Shown: positions 28,190 through 38,758, numbered from the stretch's first letter. The stretch is 64,000 nucleotides of DNA from Staphylococcus saprophyticus subsp. saprophyticus ATCC 15305 = NCTC 7292 (GCF_000010125.1 NC_007350.1:310001-374000), one strand, 5' to 3'. Notes: generated by a model from the letters alone, not told the origin. Translations and numbers: made by a program.

Positions 28190-28275
28190 TTTATTGTGTG
28201 ATACATATACAATGACATTAAGAATGGAAGATTCCATTTAGTTTTCTATTTACAAACTCACATGGGGGTAGAAAA

Positions 28276-29820
28276 ATGGTAGTCAATTATCACAATGAAC
28301 CAAGCATAGATTTTACAGATAGTAAGAATGTTGAATCATTTAAAGAAGCATTAAAGAAAGTTAAAGGTGAATTAAATCAAAAAATTCCTTTAGTTATTAA
28401 TGGAGAAGAGAAATTCACAAAAGATACGTATCAGTCTATCAATCCTGCAAATACAACTGAAGTGATTGCAGAAGTTTCAAAAGCAACTCAAAAAGATGTG
28501 GATGACGCATTTGAAGCAGCTAATGAAGCTTATAAATCTTGGAAACGATGGTCACACAAAGACCGTGCTGAATTTTTAATTAGAGTTGCAGCTATTATTA
28601 GACGTCGTAAAGAAGAAATCTCAGCAGTAATGGTTTATGAAGCAGGTAAACCATGGGATGAAGCGGTCGGCGATGCTGCAGAAGGTATTGACTTCATTGA
28701 ATATTATGCAAGATCAATGATGGAACTTGCTGATGGTAAACCAGTATTAGATAGAGAAGGAGAACATAATAAATATTTCTACAAACCTATCGGTACAGGC
28801 GTAACCATCCCACCATGGAATTTCCCGTTTGCAATTATGGCAGGAACAACATTAGCACCTGTAGTTGCAGGAAATACAGTACTTTTAAAACCAGCGGAAG
28901 ATACACCATTAACGGCATATAAATTAATGGAAATTTTAGAAGAAGCTGGATTACCAAAAGGTGTTGTGAATTTTGTACCAGGTGATCCTAAAGAAATTGG
29001 CGATTATCTTGTTGATAGTGTACACACGCATTTCGTTACATTTACAGGTTCTCGTGCAACAGGTACTAGAATTTTTGAGAGAGCAGCCAAAGTACAAGAC
29101 GGACAGCAATTCTTAAAACGCGTGATTGCTGAAATGGGCGGTAAAGATGCTATTGTAGTGGATAAAGACATTGATACAGATTTAGCTGCAGAATCAATCG
29201 TATCGTCTGCTTTTGGTTTCTCTGGTCAAAAATGTTCAGCTTGTTCACGTGCCATTGTACACAAAGATGTATATGATGAAGTTTTAGAAAAAGCTGTTGC
29301 ATTAACTAAAAACTTAACTGTAGGCAATACGGAAAATAACACGTATATGGGACCAGTTATTAATCAAAAACAATTTGATAAAATTAAAAATTATATTGAA
29401 ATTGGTAGTAAAGAAGGCAAGTTAAAACAAGGTGGCGGTACAGATGATGCTACTGGATACTTTGTAGAGCCTACTATTATAGCAAACCTTAAATCGAGCG
29501 ACCAAATTATGCAAGAAGAAATCTTTGGACCGGTTGTAGGTTTTGTTAAAGGTAAAGACTTTGAAGAATTATTAGAAATTGCGAATGATACAGATTATGG
29601 TTTAACAGGTGCTGTGATCACAAATAATCGCGAAAACTGGATAGAAGCCGTTGAATCATACGATGTTGGTAACTTATATCTGAACCGTGGTTGTACATCT
29701 GCAGTTGTTGGATATCACCCATTCGGTGGTTTCAAAATGTCAGGTACAGATGCTAAAACAGGAAGTCCAGACTACTTATTAAACTTCTTAGAACAAAAAG
29801 TAGTTTCAGAAATGTTTTAA
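28276..29820 (+). CDS. rocA: L-glutamate gamma-semialdehyde dehydrogenase RocA (1-pyrroline-5-carboxylate dehydrogenase)
   Basis: A 514-residue NAD-dependent aldehyde dehydrogenase that oxidises glutamate semialdehyde (from proline or arginine) to glutamate. Visible marks are the PPWNFPF segment, the cofactor motif [11 protein letters not shown], the general base Glu in IAEMGGKDA, the catalytic Cys in [13 protein letters not shown] and the EIFGPVVGF motif. Length is that of the Bacillus RocA/PutC group. The start at ATG 28276 follows gggggt. A near-perfect cre site upstream indicates CcpA repression by glucose. It is monocistronic, followed by a terminator. In S. aureus it likewise neighbours farR. 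Confidence 0.95.
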   Translation: MVVNYHNEPSIDFTDSKNVESFKEALKKVKGELNQKIPLVINGEEKFTKDTYQSINPANTTEVIAEVSKATQKDVDDAFEAANEAYKSWKRWSHKDRAEFLIRVAAIIRRRKEEISAVMVYEAGKPWDEAVGDAAEGIDFIEYYARSMMELADGKPVLDREGEHNKYFYKPIGTGVTIPPWNFPFAIMAGTTLAPVVAGNTVLLKPAEDTPLTAYKLMEILEEAGLPKGVVNFVPGDPKEIGDYLVDSVHTHFVTFTGSRATGTRIFERAAKVQDGQQFLKRVIAEMGGKDAIVVDKDIDTDLAAESIVSSAFGFSGQKCSACSRAIVHKDVYDEVLEKAVALTKNLTVGNTENNTYMGPVINQKQFDKIKNYIEIGSKEGKLKQGGGTDDATGYFVEPTIIANLKSSDQIMQEEIFGPVVGFVKGKDFEELLEIANDTDYGLTGAVITNNRENWIEAVESYDVGNLYLNRGCTSAVVGYHPFGGFKMSGTDAKTGSPDYLLNFLEQKVVSEMF

Positions 29821-29875
29821 ATCGCATAAAGTGGTTTATAAAAAGCATAGCAATATAACACGATCTTTAAATTGA

Positions 29876-29910
29876 AAAAGGCGATGCCAGTCATATGGTG
29901 TCGCCTTTTT
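29876..29910 (+). terminator. rocA terminator
   Basis: aaaaaggcgatgcc and ggtgtcgccttttt form a hairpin with flanking A and T runs. Confidence 0.8.
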
Positions 29911-29999
29911 GTAGTGTAATAAGTTTTAATGTCATTGAAAAAGGGCATTATAATTAAGATTATGGAAATGACATACCATATAAAATACTTCAACAATGA

Positions 30000-30554
30000 T
30001 TAAACATCTTCAACCTTGATATTGATTAATTTTTGGAAGAGTACGTCGATTTCATGTGCGCTAAGTTGAATATCATTATCTCGTATCCATTCCATAAAAC
30101 CATATAAACTCGTTCCATAAACATAAAATATCAATTCTGTTGGAACGCTTGCGTCTACTGAAATGCGATGTTCATTTTCTTTAATATCATTTTGCAATAT
30201 TTTGATGAAATAATTACTGATCGTACGCTCGAATTCTTTATCATCGCATTGTTTATCACCAACACGTTTCAACTCGTTAATATCATTTAAAGTTCTTTCC
30301 ATAACACTAAAGGGATTATTGATACGATCTTTAATATCCATAGAGAAATAATTTTTTGTGATTTCTGTAATTAAATAAATAAGCAAATCGTATTTATCAT
30401 AGAAGTGTTTATAGAATGTCGTTCGATGTGTGAGTGCTTCATTACAAATTTGGTTTACCGTGATGTTTGAAAATGCATGTTTCTCAAGCAAGACATATAG
30501 GCTTGTGGATAAAGCGCGTTTGGTTTTAATGACTCGTAAATCTTTTTCATTCAT
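30000..30554 (-). CDS. farR: TetR family regulator FarR
   Basis: A 184-residue TetR-type repressor with the N-terminal helix-turn-helix at about residues 12-52 (FSNITVNQICNEALTHRTTF, then YKHFYDKYDLL) and a C-terminal ligand domain ending in the TetR_C_7-like region. It is divergent from the MMPL-family gene, the same arrangement as S. aureus farR-farE beside rocA, where FarR controls fatty-acid efflux and responds to antimicrobial fatty acids. TAGTTTA copies in the shared intergenic region are candidate operators. ATG 30554 lies after aggagaa. Assignment rests on family plus synteny. Confidence 0.85.
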   Translation of the reverse strand: MNEKDLRVIKTKRALSTSLYVLLEKHAFSNITVNQICNEALTHRTTFYKHFYDKYDLLIYLITEITKNYFSMDIKDRINNPFSVMERTLNDINELKRVGDKQCDDKEFERTISNYFIKILQNDIKENEHRISVDASVPTELIFYVYGTSLYGFMEWIRDNDIQLSAHEIDVLFQKLINIKVEDV

Positions 30555-30574
30555 TCTACATTTCTCCTAATCTG

Positions 30575-30672
30575 TAGTTTAAATAGGCATATTACAGTTT
30601 TTAATTCTTTTATTAATTGTACACAGCGTTTATTGTGTTAATATAAATAATCTACACTATACAATTAAACTA
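30575..30672. promoter_or_regulatory. farR-farE intergenic operator candidates
   Basis: TAGTTTA at 30575-30581 and its exact reverse complement TAAACTA at 30666-30672 flank the divergent promoters. As I recall, FarR of S. aureus recognises TAGWTTA-containing sites, so both are good candidates. No footprint evidence here. Confidence 0.5.
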
Positions 30673-30701
30673 TAACGTTGATTATCTGAGGAGGCAATAG
30701 A

Positions 30702-33212
30702 TTGGCAAAGTTTTTATACAAGTTAGGATCATTTGTGGCCAAACATAAATGGTGGAGTGTCGTTGCGTGGGTTATTATACTTGCTGCAATTATTATCCCG
30801 CTTACAGTAAGTGCACCTAAATTTGATAACGATATCACAATGAATGGTTTGCAATCACTTGATACTAATGAAAAAATTGAAGATGAATTTAATCAAGACA
30901 GTGAGAAGGCTCAAATAAGGGTTGTATTTAAAAGCGATTCCGATAATGGCATCGTTAAACAAGATATGACAAAAGATATCAAGGATACATTGAAAGACAT
31001 CAAAGATGATGACAAAGATATTAAAAACATTACCGATCCATACGAAAACAGACAAATAAGTAAAGATAAAACGACAGCTTTTGCAGATATTAATTATGAT
31101 ATCTCTGCGACGTCTATGACACAAGATGGCAAGGATAATGTGCAAGATAAAGTCGATAAATTAGAAGATGACCATAATGTCCAAGTTGAATTGATGGGTA
31201 CAGGTATGGAAAACACAGAAATTGGCGGTTCTTCTGAATTAATCGGAATTATTGTAGCGTTTGTTGTGCTTCTCATTACATTTGGTTCATTTATTGCGGC
31301 TGGTATGCCAATTATTAGTGCATTACTTGGCTTAGGTACAGGTGTAGGTATTATTTCGTTACTTACATATGCTTTCGATATCCCTAATGTAACACTAACA
31401 TTAGCGGTAATGATTGGCTTAGCCGTAGGTATAGATTACGCTTTATTTATATTATTTAGATACCGTCAGATTGTTAAGACGGAATCGAATCATATTAAAG
31501 CAGTTGGTTTAGCAGTAGGTACTGCAGGAAGTGCCGTTATCTTTGCTGGGGTAACTGTAATTATAGCTGTTTGTGGTTTATCGTTAGTTGGCATTGATTT
31601 CCTAGCTATCATGGGTTATGCCTCCGCAATCAGTGTGCTTGTAGCGGTTATTAGTGCGTTGACATTGTTACCAGCTTTAATCAGTATTTTCCATAAACAA
31701 ATCAAACCGAAAAAAACAAAATCAGAATTTGACAATGATGTAGACACAAAATGGTCTAAATTTGTCGTTGGTAAACCATTAGCTGCTGTACTTATAGGAC
31801 TTATTATATTAGTCGTAGCTGCAATACCAATTAGTAATATGAGATTGGGTATTCCAGATGATGGTATGAAACCAGCAGATAGTACGCAGAAGAAAGCGTA
31901 TGATATTGTATCCGATAAATTTGGCGAAGGCTATAACGGTCAAATTGCCATGCTTGTGAATGTTAAAGATAAGAATGATAACCCACAAGCATTACAAAAA
32001 GATTTACAAGATATGACGAAAGATATCGATAAAAAAGATAATGTTGATATGGTGACACCACCACAATTGAGTAAAAACAAAGATTATGCCTTAATTGCGG
32101 TAATTCCAGAAAAAGGACCTAACGCAGAATCTACAAATGATTTAGTTCATGATTTAAGAGATTATAATGATGATGCTAAAGATAAATATGGCTTCAAGAC
32201 AGAAGTGTCAGGACAAAGTGTCATCAATATAGACATGTCTCAAAAATTAAATGAAGCGATTCCGTTATTTGCAGGTGTTATCGTAGCATTAGCGTTTATC
32301 TTGTTAATGATTGTATTCCGTTCAATTATTATTCCACTTAAAGCGGTATTAGGCTTTGTACTTTCATTAGTCGCAACACTAGGCTTTACAACTTTAATTA
32401 TGCAAGAAGGATTTATGTCTGGCTTATTCGGTGTGGATACGACTGGACCATTACTTGCATTCTTACCTGTTATAACTATAGGTCTGTTATTTGGTTTAGC
32501 AATGGACTATGAAGTGTTCTTAATGTCACGTATCCATGAAGAATACAGTAAGACACGCAATAATGAACACTCAATTAAAGTTGGTATTAAAGAAAGTGGC
32601 CCAGTTGTTGTCGCTGCCGCATTAATTATGTTCAGTGTGTTTATCGCCTTTGTATTCCAAGATGACGTGATGATTAAATCCATGGGTATTGCACTTGGAT
32701 TTGGTGTATTATTTGATGCATTTGTCGTACGTTTATTATTAATACCAGCATTAACACAATTGTTTGGTAAAGCATCTTGGTACATTCCTGGTTGGTTAAA
32801 TAGAATCTTACCGCATGTTGATATTGAAGGACATGCATTACAAGATAAAATGCCTTCAAAACCAGAAGCGAAACAAAATCAAAATGCATCGAAAGAACAG
32901 TATGATCGTTCATTTAGTATTGCAACTTCAAATGATAACCGTGACAACAAAAATGTGATTACTACTGACGCACAAACTAAAGCTTTATATGATCAAATTG
33001 CTCAACAGTCTACGAATCAACATTTCTTATATGAAGCATTAAAAGCTTATCAAGGTAAGGCAGATAATGATGCTGATAAACGTCATGAAGCAACTTCTAA
33101 ATTAAATGAAGATTCAGAGCTACAAGATAAAGCATTGATGTCACTCTTATCAAAACAAAGTGACAATATCAGTGAATTAAATGCATTGATAGAAAAACTT
33201 GTTAAAAAATAA
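30702..33212 (+). CDS. farE: MMPL/RND family fatty-acid efflux protein FarE
   Basis: An 836-residue MMPL-type RND transporter with twelve expected helices in two halves (residues about 15-335 and 355-710), each half with an extracellular loop rich in Asp and Lys. Proton-relay-type motifs GLAVGIDYALFILFRYR and GLAMDYEVFLMSRIHEEY occur at the equivalent place in each half. The C-terminal 110 residues are a soluble, Gln/Asp-rich tail. In S. aureus the orthologue expels antimicrobial fatty acids. Start is TTG 30702 after gaggaggc; MAKFLYKLGS is the natural N-terminus. It is controlled by divergent FarR, and a terminator follows. Confidence 0.9.
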   Translation: MAKFLYKLGSFVAKHKWWSVVAWVIILAAIIIPLTVSAPKFDNDITMNGLQSLDTNEKIEDEFNQDSEKAQIRVVFKSDSDNGIVKQDMTKDIKDTLKDIKDDDKDIKNITDPYENRQISKDKTTAFADINYDISATSMTQDGKDNVQDKVDKLEDDHNVQVELMGTGMENTEIGGSSELIGIIVAFVVLLITFGSFIAAGMPIISALLGLGTGVGIISLLTYAFDIPNVTLTLAVMIGLAVGIDYALFILFRYRQIVKTESNHIKAVGLAVGTAGSAVIFAGVTVIIAVCGLSLVGIDFLAIMGYASAISVLVAVISALTLLPALISIFHKQIKPKKTKSEFDNDVDTKWSKFVVGKPLAAVLIGLIILVVAAIPISNMRLGIPDDGMKPADSTQKKAYDIVSDKFGEGYNGQIAMLVNVKDKNDNPQALQKDLQDMTKDIDKKDNVDMVTPPQLSKNKDYALIAVIPEKGPNAESTNDLVHDLRDYNDDAKDKYGFKTEVSGQSVINIDMSQKLNEAIPLFAGVIVALAFILLMIVFRSIIIPLKAVLGFVLSLVATLGFTTLIMQEGFMSGLFGVDTTGPLLAFLPVITIGLLFGLAMDYEVFLMSRIHEEYSKTRNNEHSIKVGIKESGPVVVAAALIMFSVFIAFVFQDDVMIKSMGIALGFGVLFDAFVVRLLLIPALTQLFGKASWYIPGWLNRILPHVDIEGHALQDKMPSKPEAKQNQNASKEQYDRSFSIATSNDNRDNKNVITTDAQTKALYDQIAQQSTNQHFLYEALKAYQGKADNDADKRHEATSKLNEDSELQDKALMSLLSKQSDNISELNALIEKLVKK

Positions 33213-33231
33213 TAGATTCTATTGTTGAATT

Positions 33232-33277
33232 AAGCGTAGGTACATAGCCATTAGGCTGTGATACCTACGTTTTTTTA
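33232..33277 (+). terminator. farE terminator
   Basis: aagcgtaggtacatagcc and ggctgtgatacctacgttttttt pair with a six to seven T tail. Confidence 0.85.
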
Positions 33278-33394
33278 TATACCAAATTGTTTCGTGATAG
33301 CGTAAGCGTCGCTGTCAAAAATTTGCTAATCTTGCTAAAATGAAAGTATTAATTAGTCCTTGTACACGAAGTATAATTTAATAAGAGGTGCAAC

Positions 33395-35677
33395 ATGAGA
33401 GAACTATATAATGTGGAATTTAATAAAAATTTTAATAACCTTACAGATTTAGAAGAAGGGTTACGCATTGTGCTCGTACTAAACGGTATGATGAAAGTGA
33501 TTAATGGAGACTCTGTGACAAACTATCAAAAAGGCGAAGTATTTCTGATTAATCATAGAGCGTCATGTCGATTTTCAACTCATAAAGATACATTATATCT
33601 TTCAATTCAATTAACGGAATCATACTTAAAACAGTATATGAATGATTATAAAGATAAAGCATTTATTTTAAATAAAAATACTTTGCAAGAAGTCATTTAC
33701 CAACAAATTGTGAATGCAGTTGCTAAAATAGGCATTGTCTATATTAGAAAAGGTGAATTCTACCGTTTATATATCGAACAACAACTCATAGATTTAATAT
33801 TTATCATGATGCGGTATTTACCAACTACCAATATACAAGCACAAATGCCATTGGTAGCAGATGACAGGTTAGCATATATTTGCGAATATATTGATAAACA
33901 TTTTACTGAATCGATTAAACTCACTGAGATGGCAGACATGGTTGGACTTAGCGATGCTTATTTATCTAAATTGTTTAAGCAAAAAAAGGGCGTTGGATTT
34001 AATCAATATGTGAATCATGTGCGCCTTGAACAGTGTAAAAATGATTTAATTTACACGAATGAACCCATTACACAAATCGCATATAAAAATGGCTTTAGTA
34101 ACTCTAACGCATTATTAAAGTACTTTAAAGCTGAAACAACATACACGCCATCGAACTACCGACTTAAATTTCAAATGAAAGAACAACATATAAAAGTAGA
34201 TGATTGTCCTACCACAACAACGTATCAATCTTATTTATATTATTTATCTTTATTGATTGATCAAAATATTGGAGATATTGTTCAATCACCCGATGCACAA
34301 AAAGTAATTGATATCACATTACAAAATGACGGGAAATCCATTTCCCACTATCAACACGTTATTCAAGTTGGCTATCTCGAAACAATCCTGACACATCGCG
34401 TTAGAAGACAGTTAATTGAAGTGAAGACCATGTTAGGATTAGACCATATACTTATCAAAGATCCCATTCAACAGGGACGTATTAATCATTCGGAAATTGA
34501 GAGTGATGAAATGATTCCCAATATACATCCTTACATGCAAGTGGATGAATCAATTAATTTTTTAATAAAACATCAAATTGGTTTAGGCATCGAACTTACG
34601 CCACCTAGAAGTACGATTAATTTCACCCAATATTATCAAGAATTGACTTACCTTTTAGAACATATTTTTAATGGCTTACCAAATAATAATTTATTGAAAT
34701 TTGTAGTTTATATTGATTGTAAGCAAGATTCAATATTTAATCAGCTGGTTGCTCTTTTTAAATATTATTTTACAAATGTGCAAATTGTGCTCAATGTGGA
34801 CATAGGGAAATTAGAAGCGCCTCATAAAGCGAAACGAATTTTAGAACAATCAGACAGTATTGTTGATCGCATTGCTTTTTCAGCCAATCAGAATGATATG
34901 ATTGATTTTCAATCTATAGAAAGTCAGCAATATGAATTAGCGAAACGACATATTTACGAACAATTTAATAAGGTTGTTGAAACATTAGAGCTTCAGCAAA
35001 GTTCTATCTCGTTTATATTATTAAATTGGAATACGTTGACTGGAGATACACATTTAACGAATGGAGAGTATTTTAGAGCGGGTATCATATTTGAACAGTT
35101 AATTGAAATGAATGACAGAATTCAAATGATCGGTTATTGGCTGAATTATGAGCTGCATGAACAATTTAAATTAAAAGATTCAAGTGCACAACTCACTGGT
35201 ATTGAGTTATATCATCAATTTGATGGAAAAAGGCCGGCCTTTTTTACAAGTGCCTTTTATAGAAAACTGTTCGATCAAGTGTTATATCAAAGTGAAAATT
35301 GTATGGTTGTTGGTTCACCTGACCATTTTCAAATTGTCATGTGGGATGCGGAACATTATAATCCATATTATATATTGAATCATCATGCACAATATTTAAA
35401 TCATAAGGAATATCAGATTAATATCATCAATGCACATCCTGGAACATACAAAATTAAGCATATGACCTTAGATAAAAATAACGGGGCATTATATACAGTT
35501 TGGCAACATTATAATACGCGATATGGTATGGATGAAGAAACCATTGCTTATGTTAATCGCATCTCATATCCGAAAATGGACATTAGTGAAGTGAAAGTCA
35601 ATGATACAATCACATATCACTTGAAATTGTTAACGAATGCTATCCAAATTATAGAGTTTAAAAAATATCTATGTTGA
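33395..35677 (+). CDS. Large AraC family regulator with GH39-like C-terminal domain
   Basis: A 760-residue regulator with three parts. Residues 1-140 form a cupin-like sensor region (VLVLNGMMKVINGDSVTNYQ). Residues about 165-260 hold the two AraC helix-turn-helix units (IKLTEMADMVGLSDAYLSKL with FKQKKG; EPITQIAYKNGFSNSNALLK with YFKAET). Residues 290-740 resemble the beta-xylosidase/GH39 fold found in staphylococcal Rsp and Rbf. Those relatives control surface proteins, biofilm and virulence. Which orthologue this is cannot be told; the carbohydrate-like domain is presumably sensory, not catalytic. ATG 33395 follows aagaggt. It is monocistronic with a terminator. Confidence 0.82.
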   Translation: MRELYNVEFNKNFNNLTDLEEGLRIVLVLNGMMKVINGDSVTNYQKGEVFLINHRASCRFSTHKDTLYLSIQLTESYLKQYMNDYKDKAFILNKNTLQEVIYQQIVNAVAKIGIVYIRKGEFYRLYIEQQLIDLIFIMMRYLPTTNIQAQMPLVADDRLAYICEYIDKHFTESIKLTEMADMVGLSDAYLSKLFKQKKGVGFNQYVNHVRLEQCKNDLIYTNEPITQIAYKNGFSNSNALLKYFKAETTYTPSNYRLKFQMKEQHIKVDDCPTTTTYQSYLYYLSLLIDQNIGDIVQSPDAQKVIDITLQNDGKSISHYQHVIQVGYLETILTHRVRRQLIEVKTMLGLDHILIKDPIQQGRINHSEIESDEMIPNIHPYMQVDESINFLIKHQIGLGIELTPPRSTINFTQYYQELTYLLEHIFNGLPNNNLLKFVVYIDCKQDSIFNQLVALFKYYFTNVQIVLNVDIGKLEAPHKAKRILEQSDSIVDRIAFSANQNDMIDFQSIESQQYELAKRHIYEQFNKVVETLELQQSSISFILLNWNTLTGDTHLTNGEYFRAGIIFEQLIEMNDRIQMIGYWLNYELHEQFKLKDSSAQLTGIELYHQFDGKRPAFFTSAFYRKLFDQVLYQSENCMVVGSPDHFQIVMWDAEHYNPYYILNHHAQYLNHKEYQINIINAHPGTYKIKHMTLDKNNGALYTVWQHYNTRYGMDEETIAYVNRISYPKMDISEVKVNDTITYHLKLLTNAIQIIEFKKYLC

Positions 35678-35995
35678 ATTGGCTATTACAACGAAGGGGA
35701 GGCACCTTTTGTTGTAATAGCCTCTTTCTATTTATCAAAATTTGAAAGGTATGTTGTTAAAAAGACAAAAATGATACATCTATTTTTGTTGTTAGTCGAA
35801 GAAATAATACATATGCAATAAATAGGTAGTTAAAATAGCAAATAATATATATTGCTATTAATTGATAATCACTACACTTGAGATAGAGAGGATAGCGAAT
35901 TAATAGAGTTGAAAATGTTGCTATGAAGGGCATTTACAATGAAAGCTTATCTTCCCTAATGGTCATTAGTTAAATTGGATAGAGGAGGAAGTATA
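35678..35995. other. norB upstream region
   Basis: It begins with a terminator hairpin (ggctattacaac 35681-35692 with gttgtaatagcc 35711-35722, then T-rich). Further on is a perfect 8-base inverted repeat, AATAGCAA (35834-35841) and TTGCTATT (35852-35859), spaced 10 bases and about 137 bases before norB: a candidate operator. No gene is seen. Confidence 0.5.
35681..35730 (+). terminator. Terminator of the AraC-family gene
   Basis: ggctattacaac and gttgtaatagcc pair perfectly around an 18-base loop, followed by a T-rich tract. Confidence 0.75.
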
Positions 35996-37393
35996 ATGAC
36001 ACAACAGGGAAATACACAAAATTATAAAGGGGATAATAAACTCATATTAGGTATTGTGTTAGGCGTTGTTACGTTTTGGTTATTTGCACAATCTTTACTT
36101 AATGTGGTCCCAACGTTACAGCAATCTTTTGATAGTAATATTGGAACAATTAGCATTGCAGTTAGTATTACAGCTTTATTTTCAGGTATGTTTGTTGTAG
36201 GTGCGGGGAGTCTTGCTGATAAAGTGGGACGCGTAAGTATTACTTATATTGGTTTATGGCTCAGTATTATTGGATCATTATTAATCATTATCAGTAATTT
36301 ACCACTATTATTAATTGTTGGAAGGGTTATTCAAGGATTGTCTGCGGCTGCTATTATGCCATCAACATTAGCAATTATGAAAACTTATTTTGAAGGAAAA
36401 GAGAGACAACGTGCGTTAAGTTACTGGTCTATAGGATCTTGGGGAGGTTCAGGACTAGCATCATTATTTGGAGGTATGGTTGCTACTTTTGTGGGATGGC
36501 GCTGGATATATATTTTATCTATTATCATTGCATTATTAGCAATGTATTTAATCAAAGGAACACCCGAAACAAAATCAGAAAGCACACTGAAGCAACGTTT
36601 TGATTATAGTGGACTGATATTATTTGTGATTATGATGTTGAGTATTAACGTTGTTATAACGCAAAGTGGAACATTCGGTATCACGTCGCCATTGATTTTA
36701 GGTCTTATTATTATATTTATAGTAGCAACAATCATATTCTTAAAAGTTGAAAACAGGGTGGGTAATCCATTAATTGATTTTAAATTATTTAATAATAAAG
36801 CATATACAGGTGCCACATTATCTAATTTCTTATTGAATGGTGTTGCAGGTGCACTTTTAGTTGCTAATACATTTGTACAACAAGGACTAGGATTTAATGC
36901 ATTTCAAACAGGACTGTTATCCATTACTTACTTAATAACTGTGTTATTAATGATCCGTGTAGGTGAGAAAGTATTGCAAAAGGTGGGCGCTAAAAAGCCG
37001 ATGCTATTAGGGACACTTTTTAATATGGTAGGTATTATGCTCATATCGCTGACATTCTTACCTAGTGTTATTTATGTAGTAGTTTGTATTATTGGTTATT
37101 TATTATATGGTTTAGGCTTAGGATTCTATGCGACACCGTCTACAGATATGGCAATTTCTAATTCTCCAGAAGATAAAGTGGGCGTTGCCTCAGGTATATA
37201 TAAAATGGCATCATCACTTGGTGGTGCATTTGGTATTGCATTATCAGGCGCACTTTTTGGTGTTATAGCAAGTGCAACAAATGTTCAAATTGGTGCATTC
37301 GCAGGTCTTTGGTTAAATGTCATTATGGCACTATTATCTTTAATCATTATCATGTTTATGGTGCCAGCTACTAAAACAAAAGCTAAGTGTTAA
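35996..37393 (+). CDS. norB: MFS multidrug efflux pump NorB
   Basis: A 465-residue, 14-helix DHA2-family proton-driven drug exporter. From memory it tracks S. aureus NorB almost along its length: FWLFAQSLLNVVPTL, GMFVVGAGSLADKVGR (motif A), GRVIQGLSAAAIMPS, YWSIGSWGGSGLAS (motif C-like) and GVASGIYKMASSLGGAFG near the C-terminus. NorB exports quinolones, tetracycline and other agents and aids survival in abscesses. ATG 35996 follows agaggagga. An M20 amidohydrolase gene follows by 89 bases, possibly on the same transcript. A decayed paralogue lies 3 kb downstream. Confidence 0.9.
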   Translation: MTQQGNTQNYKGDNKLILGIVLGVVTFWLFAQSLLNVVPTLQQSFDSNIGTISIAVSITALFSGMFVVGAGSLADKVGRVSITYIGLWLSIIGSLLIIISNLPLLLIVGRVIQGLSAAAIMPSTLAIMKTYFEGKERQRALSYWSIGSWGGSGLASLFGGMVATFVGWRWIYILSIIIALLAMYLIKGTPETKSESTLKQRFDYSGLILFVIMMLSINVVITQSGTFGITSPLILGLIIIFIVATIIFLKVENRVGNPLIDFKLFNNKAYTGATLSNFLLNGVAGALLVANTFVQQGLGFNAFQTGLLSITYLITVLLMIRVGEKVLQKVGAKKPMLLGTLFNMVGIMLISLTFLPSVIYVVVCIIGYLLYGLGLGFYATPSTDMAISNSPEDKVGVASGIYKMASSLGGAFGIALSGALFGVIASATNVQIGAFAGLWLNVIMALLSLIIIMFMVPATKTKAKC

Positions 37394-37482
37394 AATAAAA
37401 CAATTATAAATGTTTTAACACATACAGAGAAACTAGAAAGTGTATCATGTTATTAAACAAAGGATTATTAGGAGGAATAATA

Positions 37483-38658
37483 ATGGTTAAACAATTAATA
37501 GATATATTAAAAAACAAAGAGTCACGTATGATTGAAATACGTAGATATTTACATGAGCATCCAGAACTATCATTTCACGAAGAAGAAACACCTAAATATA
37601 TTGAAGCATTTTATAAAGATAAAGACTGTGAAGTTGAGACAAATGTTGGACCAAATGGTTTGAAAGTAACGATTGATAGTGGAAAACCGGGTAAAACAAT
37701 TGCAATTCGTGCAGATTTTGATGCTTTACCAATCCAAGAAGATACAGGTTTATCTTTTTCATCTAAAAATGATGGTGTCATGCATGCATGTGGTCATGAT
37801 GCGCATACAGCATATATGCTCATACTTGCAGAAACGTTAATTGAATTAAAATCACAATTCAAAGGGAAAGTAGTCATCATTCACCAACCAGCCGAAGAAG
37901 TACCACCTGGTGGTGCACAAGCAATGATTCAAGATGGTGTATTAAATGGCGTTGATCATGTATTAGGCGTACATGTTATGAGTCACATGCCAGCAGGTAA
38001 TATTTATTATCGTGAAGGGTATGTTCAAACTGGTAGGGATTTCTTTAAATTGAAAGTGAATGGCCAAGGTGGACATGGTTCCTCACCACATACAGCCAAT
38101 GATAGTATTGTTGCTGGCGCACATTTCGTCAATGCAGTTCAAACAATTGTTTCAAGAAGATTAAATCCATTTGAAACAGGTGTTGTTACTATCGGCTCAT
38201 TTGATGGTAAAGGACAATTTAATGTTATTAAAGACAGTATCGAAATAGAAGGAGACGTTCGCGCACTGACAGATGACACAAAACATACGATTAAGAAAGA
38301 AATACAACGTTTAACAGAAGGTTTAGAAGCTACGTTTGGTGTAACATGTGAATTAGATTATCATGACGATTATCCAGCGTTGTACAATGATCCAGAGTTT
38401 ACGCAATTTGTGGTCGACTCAATTCAAAGTGCTGATACGGATGCCATTCAAAAAGTAGAAAGATGTGAAGCTCAGCCACCATCAGAAGATTTTGCGTATT
38501 ATGCAAAAGCGTTGCCTAGTACGTTTATATATGCGGGTGCTGCTCCAGAAGATGGTAACATCTATCCACATCACCATCCTAAATTCAATATCAGTGAAAA
38601 AGCCTTACGTGTCTCAGCAGAGGCTGTAGGTGTTACAGTCATGAATTATTTAAAATAA
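37483..38658 (+). CDS. M20 family amidohydrolase (hippurate hydrolase/N-acetyl amino acid deacetylase type)
   Basis: A 391-residue zinc metallohydrolase of the M20D family. The metal site shows as HACGHDAHT (about residues 101-109) with the catalytic Glu pair in QPAEEVPPGG; the dimerisation domain contains GGHGSSPH; the late His ligand is in YPHHHPKF. Family members cleave N-acyl or N-acetyl amino acids, indole conjugates or similar amides. ATG 37483 follows taggagga; longer frames begin upstream of that site. It lies after norB. The substrate is unknown. In staphylococci, members such as HmrA have been linked to antibiotic tolerance, but orthology here is not shown. Confidence 0.88.
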   Translation: MVKQLIDILKNKESRMIEIRRYLHEHPELSFHEEETPKYIEAFYKDKDCEVETNVGPNGLKVTIDSGKPGKTIAIRADFDALPIQEDTGLSFSSKNDGVMHACGHDAHTAYMLILAETLIELKSQFKGKVVIIHQPAEEVPPGGAQAMIQDGVLNGVDHVLGVHVMSHMPAGNIYYREGYVQTGRDFFKLKVNGQGGHGSSPHTANDSIVAGAHFVNAVQTIVSRRLNPFETGVVTIGSFDGKGQFNVIKDSIEIEGDVRALTDDTKHTIKKEIQRLTEGLEATFGVTCELDYHDDYPALYNDPEFTQFVVDSIQSADTDAIQKVERCEAQPPSEDFAYYAKALPSTFIYAGAAPEDGNIYPHHHPKFNISEKALRVSAEAVGVTVMNYLK

Positions 38659-38758
38659 AATATAAGCCCAATGATTGAAAACATTTGTACCTTATGAGGA
38701 ATAGAGATATTTTCTAGTATTCATTTTGATAAAGTTCATTTATTTTTATTGTAAACAT

